Shown here one piece after another: positions 1 through 7,201 of a DNA stretch of 16,909 nt. Origin of the DNA: Pseudopyrenochaeta lycopersici (lineage: Eukaryota > Ascomycota > Dothideomycetes > Pleosporales > Pseudopyrenochaetaceae); the NCBI GenBank assembly GCA_003313425.1, contig NHZP01000155.1:1-16909 (forward strand). Reading direction: 5' to 3'. The position numbers and the translations under genes were made by a program. The first letter of the stretch is position 1. Every line of letters starts with the position of its first letter. The notes beneath the pieces were generated by a model. It ran no database searches. It saw only the letters and a program-made list of their open reading frames with translations, and had not been told where the DNA came from.

Positions 1-153
1 AACCCTAGGAATGTGCCTCCGCACCTGTTCAATGTTTACAGCTGTCCCAGGGAAGGGGGAGCCCCTCTGACCCGGCCGAAGCTGGTCGACTGACAGTGAT
101 TTACTGTCACCTGTACCCTCCGCATTACTGCACTGTCCCAGGAGCGACCCCAT
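1..153 (-). CDS. G1: first exon of a family A protein, cut by the window edge
   Basis: Only the first coding exon is present. The ATG is at 153, and the exon runs to about position 25, where a GTGCGG donor-like site begins. The exon is 129 nt (43 codons), exactly the length of exon 1 of G6 (8018-7890), and the two are clearly homologous: both start M-G-S-L-L-G-Q and share P-G-Q-R-G-S-P-F and, reading on past the donor, V-R-R-H-I-P. The rest of the gene, with the cysteine cluster and SDAVG signature expected by analogy, would lie to the left of the window. A TATA box (TATATAAG on the minus strand, 235-242) lies about 80 bp upstream of the ATG. The function is unknown. The exon assignment rests on homology to G6. 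The donor is weak (GTGCGG) but sits at the same place in G1, G6 and G10. Confidence 0.7.
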   Translation of the reverse strand, partial: MGSLLGQCSNAEGTGDSKSLSVDQLRPGQRGSPFPGTAVNIEQVRRHIPRV

Positions 154-234
154 CGCGTTATAAAAGAAGGGAATAAAAGAGAATGTTCAGTCCCTGCAAA
201 CATTCACACTCCATGAACGGGGACATCCTCCCCT

Positions 235-382
235 CTTATATACATCTCTGTCTTGCGCAATGCCAAAACACGCTAGTCCCTAGTCGGCAAAGGGCTGCTC
301 ACTCCATGACTCTATGTCCATACACCAATCAGAAGCCTGATTGAAAGAAAATGCGGCAACCCAGCGTCATCTGACCCGCGAC
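235..382. promoter_or_regulatory. Divergent promoter G1/R1 with hairpin train
   Basis: The G1 TATA box reads leftwards at 235-242. To its right come CTAG-TCC-CTAG (273-283), a near-palindrome TATG-TC-CATA, a CCAAT box at 325-329, and the hairpin CAATCAG/CTGATTG (326-343) that contains it. The CCAAT box is 196 bp from the invariant block of R1, the same distance as in most other copies. Confidence 0.55.
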
Positions 383-708
383 GTCCGTGCTCTGGCTTAC
401 TTAAGAGTGCAGTGCCCCTAGCCTACAAGTAGTCTAACACTTCGTTGTTCCCTCCAGTCACAGGCTCTGCTTACAGGTAAAGTGTCCAGGGTAACCAGCG
501 CGAGGCTGCCGACCACTTGACAACTTTCTAGTGAAAGGAATCATATATAGGCAAAACGCCACACTAGAAAGTTGACGTGGCTGAAAAATTTTTCAGCACC
601 CCGGTAAAACGTGACCTCCAGCCACAGCAAAAATGGACTTACGCATTTTTCTTGAAGGTTTGATGTTCCATCCCAGGGCGCCCACACCCTTACTGACTGA
701 CCTCCGCC
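383..708 (+). ncRNA. R1: structured noncoding RNA repeat, copy 1
   Basis: This is the first of 11 copies. In order it holds GTCCGTGC, a CCTAC/GTAG hairpin (around 422-434), an A-C-UUC-G-U mini-hairpin, an AAGTG/CACTT stem (about 481-518) enclosing a GCGA (GNRA) loop, and the invariant block at 521. The stem CAACTTTCTAGTG/CACTAGAAAGTTG has an inner GGC/GCC hairpin. Then follow GCTG-AAAAATTTTT-CAGC, the conserved AGCCACA, a U-run at 646-650 and a terminal GGG/CCC hairpin. The helix under the GCGA loop is mismatched here: the left arm is CCAGC-type and the right arm GGCTGCC-type, as if two variants had recombined. The 5' and 3' ends are my estimates from conservation. The RNA call is inferred from structure; no function is known. 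Confidence 0.62.
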
Positions 709-961
709 CTCAACACACTCCATTGTTCCTGACACAAATACATACATGTATACATCCCTACTACAAAAATATATAGTAGTAATTCAACCCAGAATAACCT
801 ACTCACAGAGTACAAATTTCCATAATAAGGATCTTCGTTACGCATTTAAAAATTACGTAGAGACCAAATCGAGTACTCAAAAACTACTATAGCTAATAGA
901 GTACTCAGACGCATCCCATAGAATACTGCATACCCTACTGCCGCTTCACGTTAACGTAACA

Positions 962-1511
962 TTACTTACGCAGCCCTACAGCTGCACCAACACATCCAGC
1001 CCGATAGGCAGCCGCGAGAAACCGCACTTCTGCTAACATGACACGCTCGGAGAGAACATCCGCCAAACGCTTCGCAGTTTCCGCATCCAATGTCGCAAGG
1101 TTCCATCGCTCCATCACATCCCTAAGCACACCTTCGAGATTACCACGCGACACTGGAACAACACTGCGCGATGTAGGTCCCCCGGACGCACCAGCTCCCG
1201 ACTGAATGTAGAGTGTTAACACATAGTACAACACAAATACAACAAAAGCACATATCACACACCTCCACTGCGTTATGTGCAGAACCTTGCACGCTGCCGG
1301 GCCCCCCGACAAAGCGAACTCCATTGAACAGATGCGCCGCAACATCTGAACCAGACGAAGGGCCAGCTCCACTACCCCCATTGAAAGCGCCTGGCCTTCC
1401 TTCAGCATTCGCCAAATACCCAGTCGGCCCCGTCGAAGGAGCACGACGACTGTAACCAGCGGTGTCCACCGTAGGCTCATCGCCAGTATAATTGGTTCCC
1501 CAAGTATCCAT
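962..1511 (-). CDS. G2: two-exon family B protein, about 162 aa
   Basis: Two overlapping open frames join cleanly if an intron at 1262-1202 (61 nt) is removed. The donor is GAG|GTGTGTG and the acceptor CTACATTCAG|TCG. Exon 1 (1511-1263) is exactly 83 codons and exon 2 (1201-962) is 80 codons including the stop. Residues 1-83 are rich in Gly, Ser, Pro and Ala, with R-P-G-A-F at 39-43, resembling K-P-G-T-F in G5 and T-P-G-K-F in G7. The second exon is Leu/Ala/Glu-rich and predicted helical by eye, ending in a Cys-containing tail. There is no signal peptide. No standard TATA box lies near; AATAAAGAG at 1551-1543, about 30 bp upstream of the ATG, may substitute. Function is unknown. The intron length is short but all phases agree. 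Confidence 0.6.
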
Positions 1512-1542
1512 ACTCAACAAACGTCCGTATTACCGTTGTAGT

Positions 1543-1966
1543 CTCTTTATTCGCTACACAAAGAAAGAATGGGAAAAGATCCTTCGATGCCTTCCCAAAA
1601 ACCGCGCAAACGCTCCACTTTAAGACGCGTGGAAAAGAGAGCCGCGCCGCACAGCACCACCTTCCGCAAAGACAACTTTCATTGTCCAGGGTACATGCCC
1701 TCTCCAAGACGGCACTCCATGCCAACAGAGGACCGAAAATGGTCCCACGGAGACAAACAATAAGCGCTACCACGCCGCACGCATGTGCAACCACGCCGCG
1801 CACACGCGCCAACTCAACAACATTGCCTCCGCAACAAAGGTACGACCCGCGGTATGAGCGCGGCTGGGCAGCCCACTCCATGACGTCTATGGCCATAGAC
1901 AAAGATGAAAGAAATTGGGGCCAAGCGTGCCCCCCAAATGCAACCCATGGTCAGATGACCCGCACT
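1543..1966. promoter_or_regulatory. Divergent region G2/R2, atypical: no CCAAT and no TATA at the usual place
   Basis: This 424-bp stretch separates G2 from R2 and is the longest of its kind here. It keeps the palindrome GTCTATG-GC-CATAGAC (about 1888-1903) but has lost the CCAAT box and the usual TATA. The sequence TTGGGG...CCCCAA (about 1915-1938) forms a hairpin matching those in R3, R5 and R7. A 141-codon minus-strand frame crosses here (1902-1477), but it starts inside the repeated module and I do not treat it as a gene. Confidence 0.4.
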
Positions 1967-2289
1967 GTCCGTGCTTTGTATTGCTTACAGGGGTCTTTGC
2001 CCCTAGCCTACAAGTAGTCTAACCCTTCGGTACTCCCTCCAGTCGTGGGCAAAGCTTACAGGTAAAGTGTCCAGGGTCTCCAGCGCAAGGCTGGTGACCA
2101 CTTGACAACTTTCTAGTGAAAGGAATCATATAAGGGCGAAACGCCACACTAGAAAGTTGACGTGGCTGAAAAATTTTTCAGCACCCCGGTAAAACGTGAC
2201 CTCCAGCCACAACAAAATCGGACATAGCCAATTTCTGAGAGATGGTTTTCCATCTTCAGGGCTCCCACCCTTACTGACTGACCTCCGCC
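1967..2289 (+). ncRNA. R2: structured noncoding RNA repeat, copy 2
   Basis: The invariant block starts at 2106. The core helix is fully paired, CCAGC-GCAA-GGCTGG, with a perfect GNRA loop inside AAGTG/CACTT. The inner hairpin is GGCG-AAA-CGCC. The block differs right after its invariant part (CATATAAGGG in place of CATATATAGG). The following GCTG/CAGC hairpin with the A5T5 loop is shared only with R1. The UUC mini-hairpin is C-C-UUC-G-G, a third pairing at that position. The U-run is broken (AATTTCTG, 2230-2237). The 3' part keeps the CAGGGCTCCCACCCTT hairpin and ACTGACTGACC. Confidence 0.62.
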
Positions 2290-2795
2290 ATACAAATTCT
2301 TCGTTGCTTTTCCTAACGCAACACGTTACTACACATATATATAGAGAAAATATTTTATAGTTAAAAAAAAAAAAAAAAAATAATCCTAGTCTATTCTACA
2401 TAAACAATATACATAGTAAGAGTATTTTTACAGAATACTACTACTAAACAATAGTTCTAGGTATCCGATACCTACATAACTACATTAAAACACAGTCCCT
2501 ATGATAGAAGTATAGGCCCATTGCCTACCTACATAAGTCATGAACACATTCAAGTACTCTACTACAATACTCCATAAACCTAGTCCCCAAATATGCACCT
2601 ACCATACATAAGAAAAAGTGTACACACTAACAATAGATAAAGACACACTTACGTGACTACAAAACATGTCTTCATAAGCCCTTATCGAGATAGGCCATCA
2701 CGATACTCGCAACACGCTCCACACCTTGCGCACAGGGACAAACCACTCCATACGTTATCAGCCCTATGTCTACTCCGCACATCCATACGGAACAA
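2290..2795. other. AT-rich spacer with an 18-A run
   Basis: No gene is supported here. The stretch is AT-rich and holds a homopolymer of 18 A at about 2363-2380, TATATATA-like sequence at about 2335-2342, and many TA-rich words. It should contain the 3' untranslated region and cleavage site of G3, which reads leftwards from 2796. I see no AATAAA on the minus strand at a convincing place. Short frames at 2672-2863 (minus) and 2653-2946 (plus) lack support. Confidence 0.4.
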
Positions 2796-3195
2796 TCAAC
2801 TACGTAACGTAAACGGTACACTCGTTTGCTTTGTAACCAACGTAGCCCGTGGAGCTCTACCAAGCGCTACCTCTAGTGACACCAAGAGAGACATGGCAGC
2901 GGTGACGCGGCTGTCACCATCTTCTCTCGCAATAATCTCCCATTGATCCTCCCCGTCTCGCGTGTACACATGTACTAAACACGCTTCCCAGCAACTTTGC
3001 TTATCGTCGGTAATCCAAGTGACCTCCCACTCGCCCGACATGGGCATATACAACAGTGAAGCGACGCCTACACGCCGCAACATTAGTAACCACCCTGCAA
3101 ACAGTTCCACACACTCCGCAATACACGGAGAGATTACACATACTGATCGCCTGATCGGCAATAGTGCGAGCCTCACGCACATCAGACAACATCAT
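2796..3195 (-). CDS. G3: two-exon small protein, about 107 aa
   Basis: Splicing out 3143-3068 (76 nt) links two frames. The donor is A|GTATGT, a TACTAAT branch-site-like sequence lies near the end of the intron, and the acceptor is GTGTAG|GC. Exon 1 is 3195-3144 (52 nt) and exon 2 is 3067-2796 (272 nt); together they make 108 codons with the phase preserved. These are the best splice signals in the window. The protein starts M-M-L-S-D-V-R-E-A-R. It has a Trp/Cys-containing middle (G-E-W-E-V-T-W, then C-W-E-A-C-L-V) and a Ser/Thr-rich tail. I do not recognise it, and it resembles neither family A nor B. TATAAA lies at 3263-3258, 63 bp before the ATG. A second ATG directly follows the first at 3192. 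An ATG overlapping the TATA box (3258) is too far upstream to be used. Confidence 0.6.
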
Positions 3196-3257
3196 GTTGA
3201 TAACAACAGAGCACGATAAAAGCTCCGCTACCCAAAGCAACGCCGTGGCATGCTCCA

Positions 3258-3541
3258 TTTATAGGCAGTCCTGCCAACAGCACTCCATGCTCAAGCGACG
3301 CCCGCACCTAAGCTTAGCGTACGGTAGGAACGGCCACTCCAAGAGGCCTACCAAAGGGACTGCGGCAGTACCCAACTGATACCCTCCGGGACAACTACCG
3401 CAGAGCATCCACTACAGTCTCTATACCAAGACTATTATTCCATAATGCGCCCACTCCGTTGTGTCCATAACTATGAACATCTGGTCCGTGTGAGGGCAGG
3501 GGTGCTCCTCACGTGCAACCTGAGGTCAGATGACCCGCGAC
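3258..3541. promoter_or_regulatory. Divergent promoter G3/R3, long form
   Basis: TATAAATGG (minus strand, 3263-3255) marks the G3 promoter. It is about 424 bp from the R3 invariant block, against about 290 bp in most units. The extra DNA holds several dyads: GGTAGG/CCTACC, ACTGC/GCAGT, AGTCT/AGACT and ATTAT-TCC-ATAAT (around 3432-3445). No CCAAT box is visible. GTGAG...CTCAC (about 3488-3512) forms the optional hairpin also found before R2, R5 and R7. Confidence 0.5.
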
Positions 3542-3888
3542 GTCCGTGCTTCGGCTTGCTTAGCTAGTGCTTATGCCGTAGTCTTTAAAAAGCCTAACGC
3601 GTCCGCTTCTCGTTCCACTCGTTGGCAAAGCTTACAGGTAAAGTGTCCAGGGTAACCAGCGCAAGGCTGGTGACCACTTGACAACTTTCTAGTGAAAGGA
3701 ATCATATATAGGCAAAACGCCACACTAGAAAGTTGAGGGAGGGTCTGTGCGCGAAATCCGCGCCACACCCAGCTGACCCAACGTGCCCTCCAGCCACAAC
3801 AAAATTGGACTTAGCCAATTTTTATTTTTTTTCGACAGGATTGACGTTCCATCCTGAGGGCTCCCACCCTTACTGACTGACCTCCGCA
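3542..3888 (+). ncRNA. R3: structured noncoding RNA repeat, copy 3
   Basis: The invariant block starts at 3682. The core helix is CCAGC-GCAA-GGCTGG with a GNRA loop. The preceding hairpin is TAGTCTTT-AA-AAAGCCTA, a new pairing with one mismatch. The variable arm is TGTG-CGCG-AAATC-CGCG-CCACA. The U-run is long and interrupted (about 3818-3832), and is followed by the CTGAGGGCTCCCACCCTT hairpin and ACTGACTGACC. The UUC mini-hairpin is replaced by GCG-TC-CGC. Confidence 0.62.
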
Positions 3889-4110
3889 CCACAACTTCTT
3901 TAGTGTTCCTGCTTTCTGCGGGGCCTGTACGCTACCGTTAGTATATCGTAAAATGTACAATGACTTTATTTTGGGGGAAAGAAAATAAACCATATACTGT
4001 ATAAAATACATACTTGCTGTTACAGGCCGTACTACGTCCTATCCTACTACTCAACACCTATCTCCATAGATTTGCTAGATATCTGTGTCTTACTCTTCCT
4101 ATCGCTGTCC

Positions 4111-4896
4111 CTATACACAACTCAGCCAGTCTTCGCCTTCCGGCTGAACTTCTCCAACAGCGTCACTGATCCCAGCGAACCAGTCAGACCTTCCGAATGG
4201 CCATACCTCATAAAATCTATCCAGCCAGTGAAACCTCGATGAAATCCGTTGCGCACACGCACAAGGCTGACAGATCCTATCGAGAATACATGCGCAGTCC
4301 ACCCGCGTACTGTAGTACCCTTCCTCTAAAACGTAGAACAATCTACGTACCGTAACAGAAGAAGCAACCGCAGCTTGCCCACTAGGCAATGCGATAAGCG
4401 GCAGTACCCGCTGCAGAAACACATCTAGTGTCTCCAGAGAGAGGTCCGCAAATGCAACGCGGCTCTGCACTACACCCCTAACCAAGGTATCCACCTTGAA
4501 GACCAGGAGAGACTGCCGGATGGGACCCTGTGCACAGAGTTCCTTATGAGCGTTTAAACACTCCGCGTGCTTCTGAGAAATACACTGTCGAGGGAGCTGC
4601 CCGCTCTCCTTGGTCAACCACGCGGATTGTCTCCCCGACAAATCGAAATAGAGAGTAAGAGATACTCCACGCTCCACCAGCTCTACTACTCCGTCAGTTT
4701 GGGAATCCCCAACTACTTCCGTGTCTAGAAGACAAAGACACTGACTGTGCACGTGATCTCTCACGCGGTGCAGTTCCACAGCTGTCTCTACAGACAATGA
4801 ACAGGAACTCCCTTCCTGTAACGCATCCACAAGGGATAAGAACGTTCTTGCAGCACTAGGACCCGCCATAGTGCCCTGTCCAGAGCGCGACTCCAT
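4111..4896 (-). CDS. G4: family A cysteine-cluster protein, 261 aa, single open frame
   Basis: This is the longest uninterrupted family A gene, from ATG at 4896 to the stop at 4111. The N-terminal part (about 1-55) is variable. The middle (about 72-190) is conserved with G6 and G10: an E-L-V-E-x-G-V-S-L block, a W-L-T-K-E-S-G motif, and a V-D-T-L-V...F-A-x-L-S block. A cysteine cluster follows (C201, C203, C209, C212, C214; pattern CxC-x5-CxxCxC), possibly metal-binding. The C-terminus carries W239-F-A-G-I-S-D-A-V-G248 and W257. There is no signal peptide or membrane segment, so it is probably intracellular. In G6 and G10 an intron lies where G4 simply reads on for about 16 codons, and that stretch still looks like an intron (GTGAGAG to TGTCTTTGTCTTCTAG). 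Splicing it there would break the frame. TATATAA lies at 4970-4964. Function is unknown. Confidence 0.82.
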   Translation of the reverse strand: MESRSGQGTMAGPSAARTFLSLVDALQEGSSCSLSVETAVELHRVRDHVHSQCLCLLDTEVVGDSQTDGVVELVERGVSLTLYFDLSGRQSAWLTKESGQLPRQCISQKHAECLNAHKELCAQGPIRQSLLVFKVDTLVRGVVQSRVAFADLSLETLDVFLQRVLPLIALPSGQAAVASSVTVRRLFYVLEEGYYSTRVDCACILDRICQPCACAQRISSRFHWLDRFYEVWPFGRSDWFAGISDAVGEVQPEGEDWLSCV

Positions 4897-4963
4897 CGCA
4901 ATGTAGTAAAAGAACTACATAGTGTAAAACATGTCCATGAACACAGCAGAGACGCTGTTGTAG

Positions 4964-5109
4964 TTATATACATCTCGGTCTTGCGCACCGCCAAGAGAGC
5001 CTAGTCCTTACGAGGCAGGGTCCCGCCCATTCCATGTAGTTATATCCATACACCAATCAGACAACTGATTGATAAAAAGAGTGGCAAAACATGAGTCACC
5101 TGACAACAT
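4964..5109. promoter_or_regulatory. Divergent promoter G4/R4
   Basis: The TATA box for G4 (4970-4964) is followed by the hairpin CTTG-CGCACCGC-CAAG (about 4980-4995) and a CCAAT box at 5053-5057 inside CAATCAG-ACAA-CTGATTG. The CCAAT box is 196 bp from the R4 invariant block. Confidence 0.55.
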
Positions 5110-5432
5110 ATCCATGTTCTGCTTTGCTTACAGGGGGCAATGGCAGTAAACTCTAAAGAGTTTAACGCTCCGCTGTTCCCTCCAGTCACGGCCAAAGCCT
5201 ACGTGTAAAGTGACAAGGGTAAGGAGCGCAAGGCTCCTGACCACTTGACAACTTTCTAGTGAAAGGAATCATATATACACAAGAAAGTTGACGGAATGGG
5301 CCCGTGCCCATCACAACCCGTCTGTGCGCAAAACGCGCCACAGCCCCCGTCTGACTCTGCATGGCCTCCAGCCACAGGGAAATCGGACTTAGCCAAAAAA
5401 TTTGGGGACGGAACTAATGCTTCCCCAAAAAA
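5110..5432 (+). ncRNA. R4: structured noncoding RNA repeat, copy 4, no U-run
   Basis: The invariant block starts at 5249. The core helix is GGAGC-GCAA-GGCTCC, which keeps the GNRA loop while swapping the stem. The preceding hairpin is AAACTC-TAAA-GAGTTT, again compensatory. The mini-hairpin is G-C-UCC-G-C. The right arm of the long stem is CACAAGAAAGTTG, shortened and without the inner GGC/GCC hairpin. ATGGGC-CCGT-GCCCAT follows. The U-run is absent: the site reads CCAAAAAATTTGGGG, and a TTGGGG/CCCCAA hairpin replaces the usual 3' hairpin. This copy could be a variant or a decayed one. Confidence 0.58.
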
Positions 5433-5631
5433 TAATCCTGTTACTATTAGTAAACTTCATTATAATAACGTGAATGCATTCACTTACAGCTAACAAACAA
5501 ATCTCCGTAGCCTAAATCATAACAAATATAAACTATAAACACAAAAATACACAGTTTAAACAAAATGCACAATACGTACACGAAGAACGGATTTCATCAT
5601 AGTATAACCCTTACAGAGGACAGTACCCATC

Positions 5632-6294
5632 CTATACATTGCAACACAACCCGGTTCGGGCCCGTTGCATCATAACCAGCACTCGCTCCGCATCCCAGAG
5701 CCCTAACAGTCCTTTACAAGTTGCGAGAGAAAGCATCTCCCCCAAAGTACAACCACATGTCCACGAACAACTCGGACAAACATCATACTCTTCCTCAGCG
5801 GATACCTCCTCAGGCTTACGCTTCCGCTGCCATGCATGATTCGAACACTCGCTACGCGTAACTTTGCGAAACGTGCCCACCGCTTCCGTAAGAAATTGCA
5901 AGTGCGCCGCATGGTACAGAACACCATCTGCACATTTTGCATCCAACCCACTGTCTGCTAGCTGCCTTGCTTGCTCTCGCACATCCCCTACTACTGCATC
6001 CGCATCAGAATCGCACGCCAACGCAAGCGACCGCAATTCTTCCTCTAGAACCGTACACTTCGTGACAAGATCGCCGACCTCCGCAGGCAAAGCACCTCGT
6101 TTACCCTTCACACCATCTCCATGGGGGGCGGCAGAAACCACGTCACAGTTGCCCTGCAATACAACAGCATTCTTCGTCGCCGTAACCGGACCACTGCTAA
6201 ACCTCGAATGTACGGCTCCGCTAACAGGAGGCAAGCCGCCAAACGTGCCCGGCTTCAACGGTGCAAACGTAGCAACACCGATAGGGACGCTCAT
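5632..6294 (-). CDS. G5: family B protein, 220 aa
   Basis: One open frame runs from ATG at 6294; the frame stays open further upstream but without another ATG. Residues 1-48 are Gly/Pro/Ser/Val-rich with K-P-G-T-F-G-G at 14-20, the family B motif. Residues about 70-115 are helical and acidic, with possible coiled coil around L-E-E-E-L-R-S-L. W-Q-R-K-R-K-P at 155-161 could be a nuclear localisation signal. A small cysteine group (C173, C176, C180, C182) may bind metal. The C-terminus is Leu/Ala/Cys-rich. No signal peptide is predicted from this start. The TATA box (6519-6514) is about 220 bp upstream, so an untranslated leader or an unseen first exon is possible. I do not recognise the family. 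Confidence 0.7.
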   Translation of the reverse strand: MSVPIGVATFAPLKPGTFGGLPPVSGAVHSRFSSGPVTATKNAVVLQGNCDVVSAAPHGDGVKGKRGALPAEVGDLVTKCTVLEEELRSLALACDSDADAVVGDVREQARQLADSGLDAKCADGVLYHAAHLQFLTEAVGTFRKVTRSECSNHAWQRKRKPEEVSAEEEYDVCPSCSWTCGCTLGEMLSLATCKGLLGLWDAERVLVMMQRARTGLCCNV

Positions 6295-6513
6295 TATACA
6301 CGCACCTTCCCGGAGCTGACCAAAGAGACACCCTACAACGCACACCGTGCAAGCGTAGACACGCAATAGAATCCCCACCGGGAAATAACTAACGTTAGAA
6401 GCTCCCGTCCACGCTATCCGCAACTAGGTCACTGGGTACACCAGTAAGCAAAAAATGCTACTAAAGAAAGAGGTACCCAAACACACTCCATGCGCGGGGG
6501 AGGGGGCTCCCCT

Positions 6514-6683
6514 CTTATACCTCTCTGTCTTGCGCACCGCCGAGATAGTCTAGTCCCTAGCAGGCAACGGAGTGCCTAGTCCCTGCGTCCATGTTCATAG
6601 CCCAATCAAAGTACTGATTGAGGACGGAGTGGGGGCAGGAGTGCCACCCACGTGCCCACTACGATCAGATGATCTCGCGCTAC
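6514..6683. promoter_or_regulatory. Divergent promoter G5/R5
   Basis: TATAAG on the minus strand (6519-6514) serves G5. The CTTG/CAAG dyad is weak here. AGGCA-ACGGAG-TGCCT (about 6561-6576) replaces the AGCAG/CTGCT hairpin of other units with compensating arms. CCAAT is at 6602-6606, 221 bp from the R5 block. The extra length comes from an inserted G-rich hairpin (GTGGG...CCCAC, about 6630-6652). Confidence 0.55.
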
Positions 6684-7028
6684 GTCCGTGCGCTAGCGGG
6701 CTTACTAGTGCATTGCCTCTAAACTAATTCTAGTTTAACACTTCGTTGTTCCCTCCAGTCACAGGCAAAGCTTACGATGTAAAGTGTCCAGGGTAGGCAG
6801 CGCGAGGCTGCCGACCACTTGACAACTTTCTAGTGAAAGGAATCATATATAGGCGGTTCGCCACACTAGAAAGTTGAGTCGGGGCCTGTGCCCCCTCCAT
6901 GCGCCACACTCCATGTGACCCAACGTGACTTCCAGCCACAACAAAATCGGACTTACGCATTTTTTGAAAAATAATTTTCAATGTTCCATCCCAGGGCGTC
7001 CACACCCTTACCAAATTCAGCCTACGCC
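6684..7028 (+). ncRNA. R5: structured noncoding RNA repeat, copy 5
   Basis: The invariant block starts at 6823. The preceding hairpin is TAAACTA-ATTC-TAGTTTA. The core helix is GGCAGC-GCGA-GGCTGCC with a GNRA loop. The inner hairpin is GGCG-GTT-CGCC. The U-run is GCATTTTTTGAAA (6960-6965), close to a canonical Sm site. The AGGGCGTCCACACCCT hairpin follows, with a divergent tail after it. Confidence 0.62.
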
Positions 7029-7201
7029 AACAGCAACGATTGTTCCAAAAACACCACTCCATGCCTAAAAATACTGCGTCCAACAAAAACCTCAGGTATT
7101 TCAAAAAGTACTATAAGACAATACTATTAGCCATACACGGACTACACCAATATCAATCCCAATACTACACAAACGTACCTGTGCATATCCACCTATCTAC
7201 G

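Noticed and set aside
1..9. AACCCTAGG at the left edge, like a telomere repeat
   Set aside because: It is a single unit, and the homologous place in G6 (about 7865-7875) shows it belongs to the exon 1/intron region of a family A gene.
383..708. Direct identification of the RNA as HSUR, EBER, telomerase RNA or a known spliceosomal RNA
   Set aside because: Only the U-run plus hairpin layout is shared. I found no telomere template, no convincing snRNA signature sequence and no box A/B pair.
1477..1902. Minus-strand frame of 141 codons with a hydrophobic segment upstream of G2
   Set aside because: It starts inside the repeated R2 upstream module, overlaps the G2 promoter and has no paralogue. 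The region is better read as noncoding.
3571..3768. Minus-strand frames repeating the peptide M-I-P-F-T-R-K-L-S-S-G in many units
   Set aside because: They are translations of the conserved RNA core (the invariant block) read on the opposite strand. Frames break at different places and no codon-type variation is seen.
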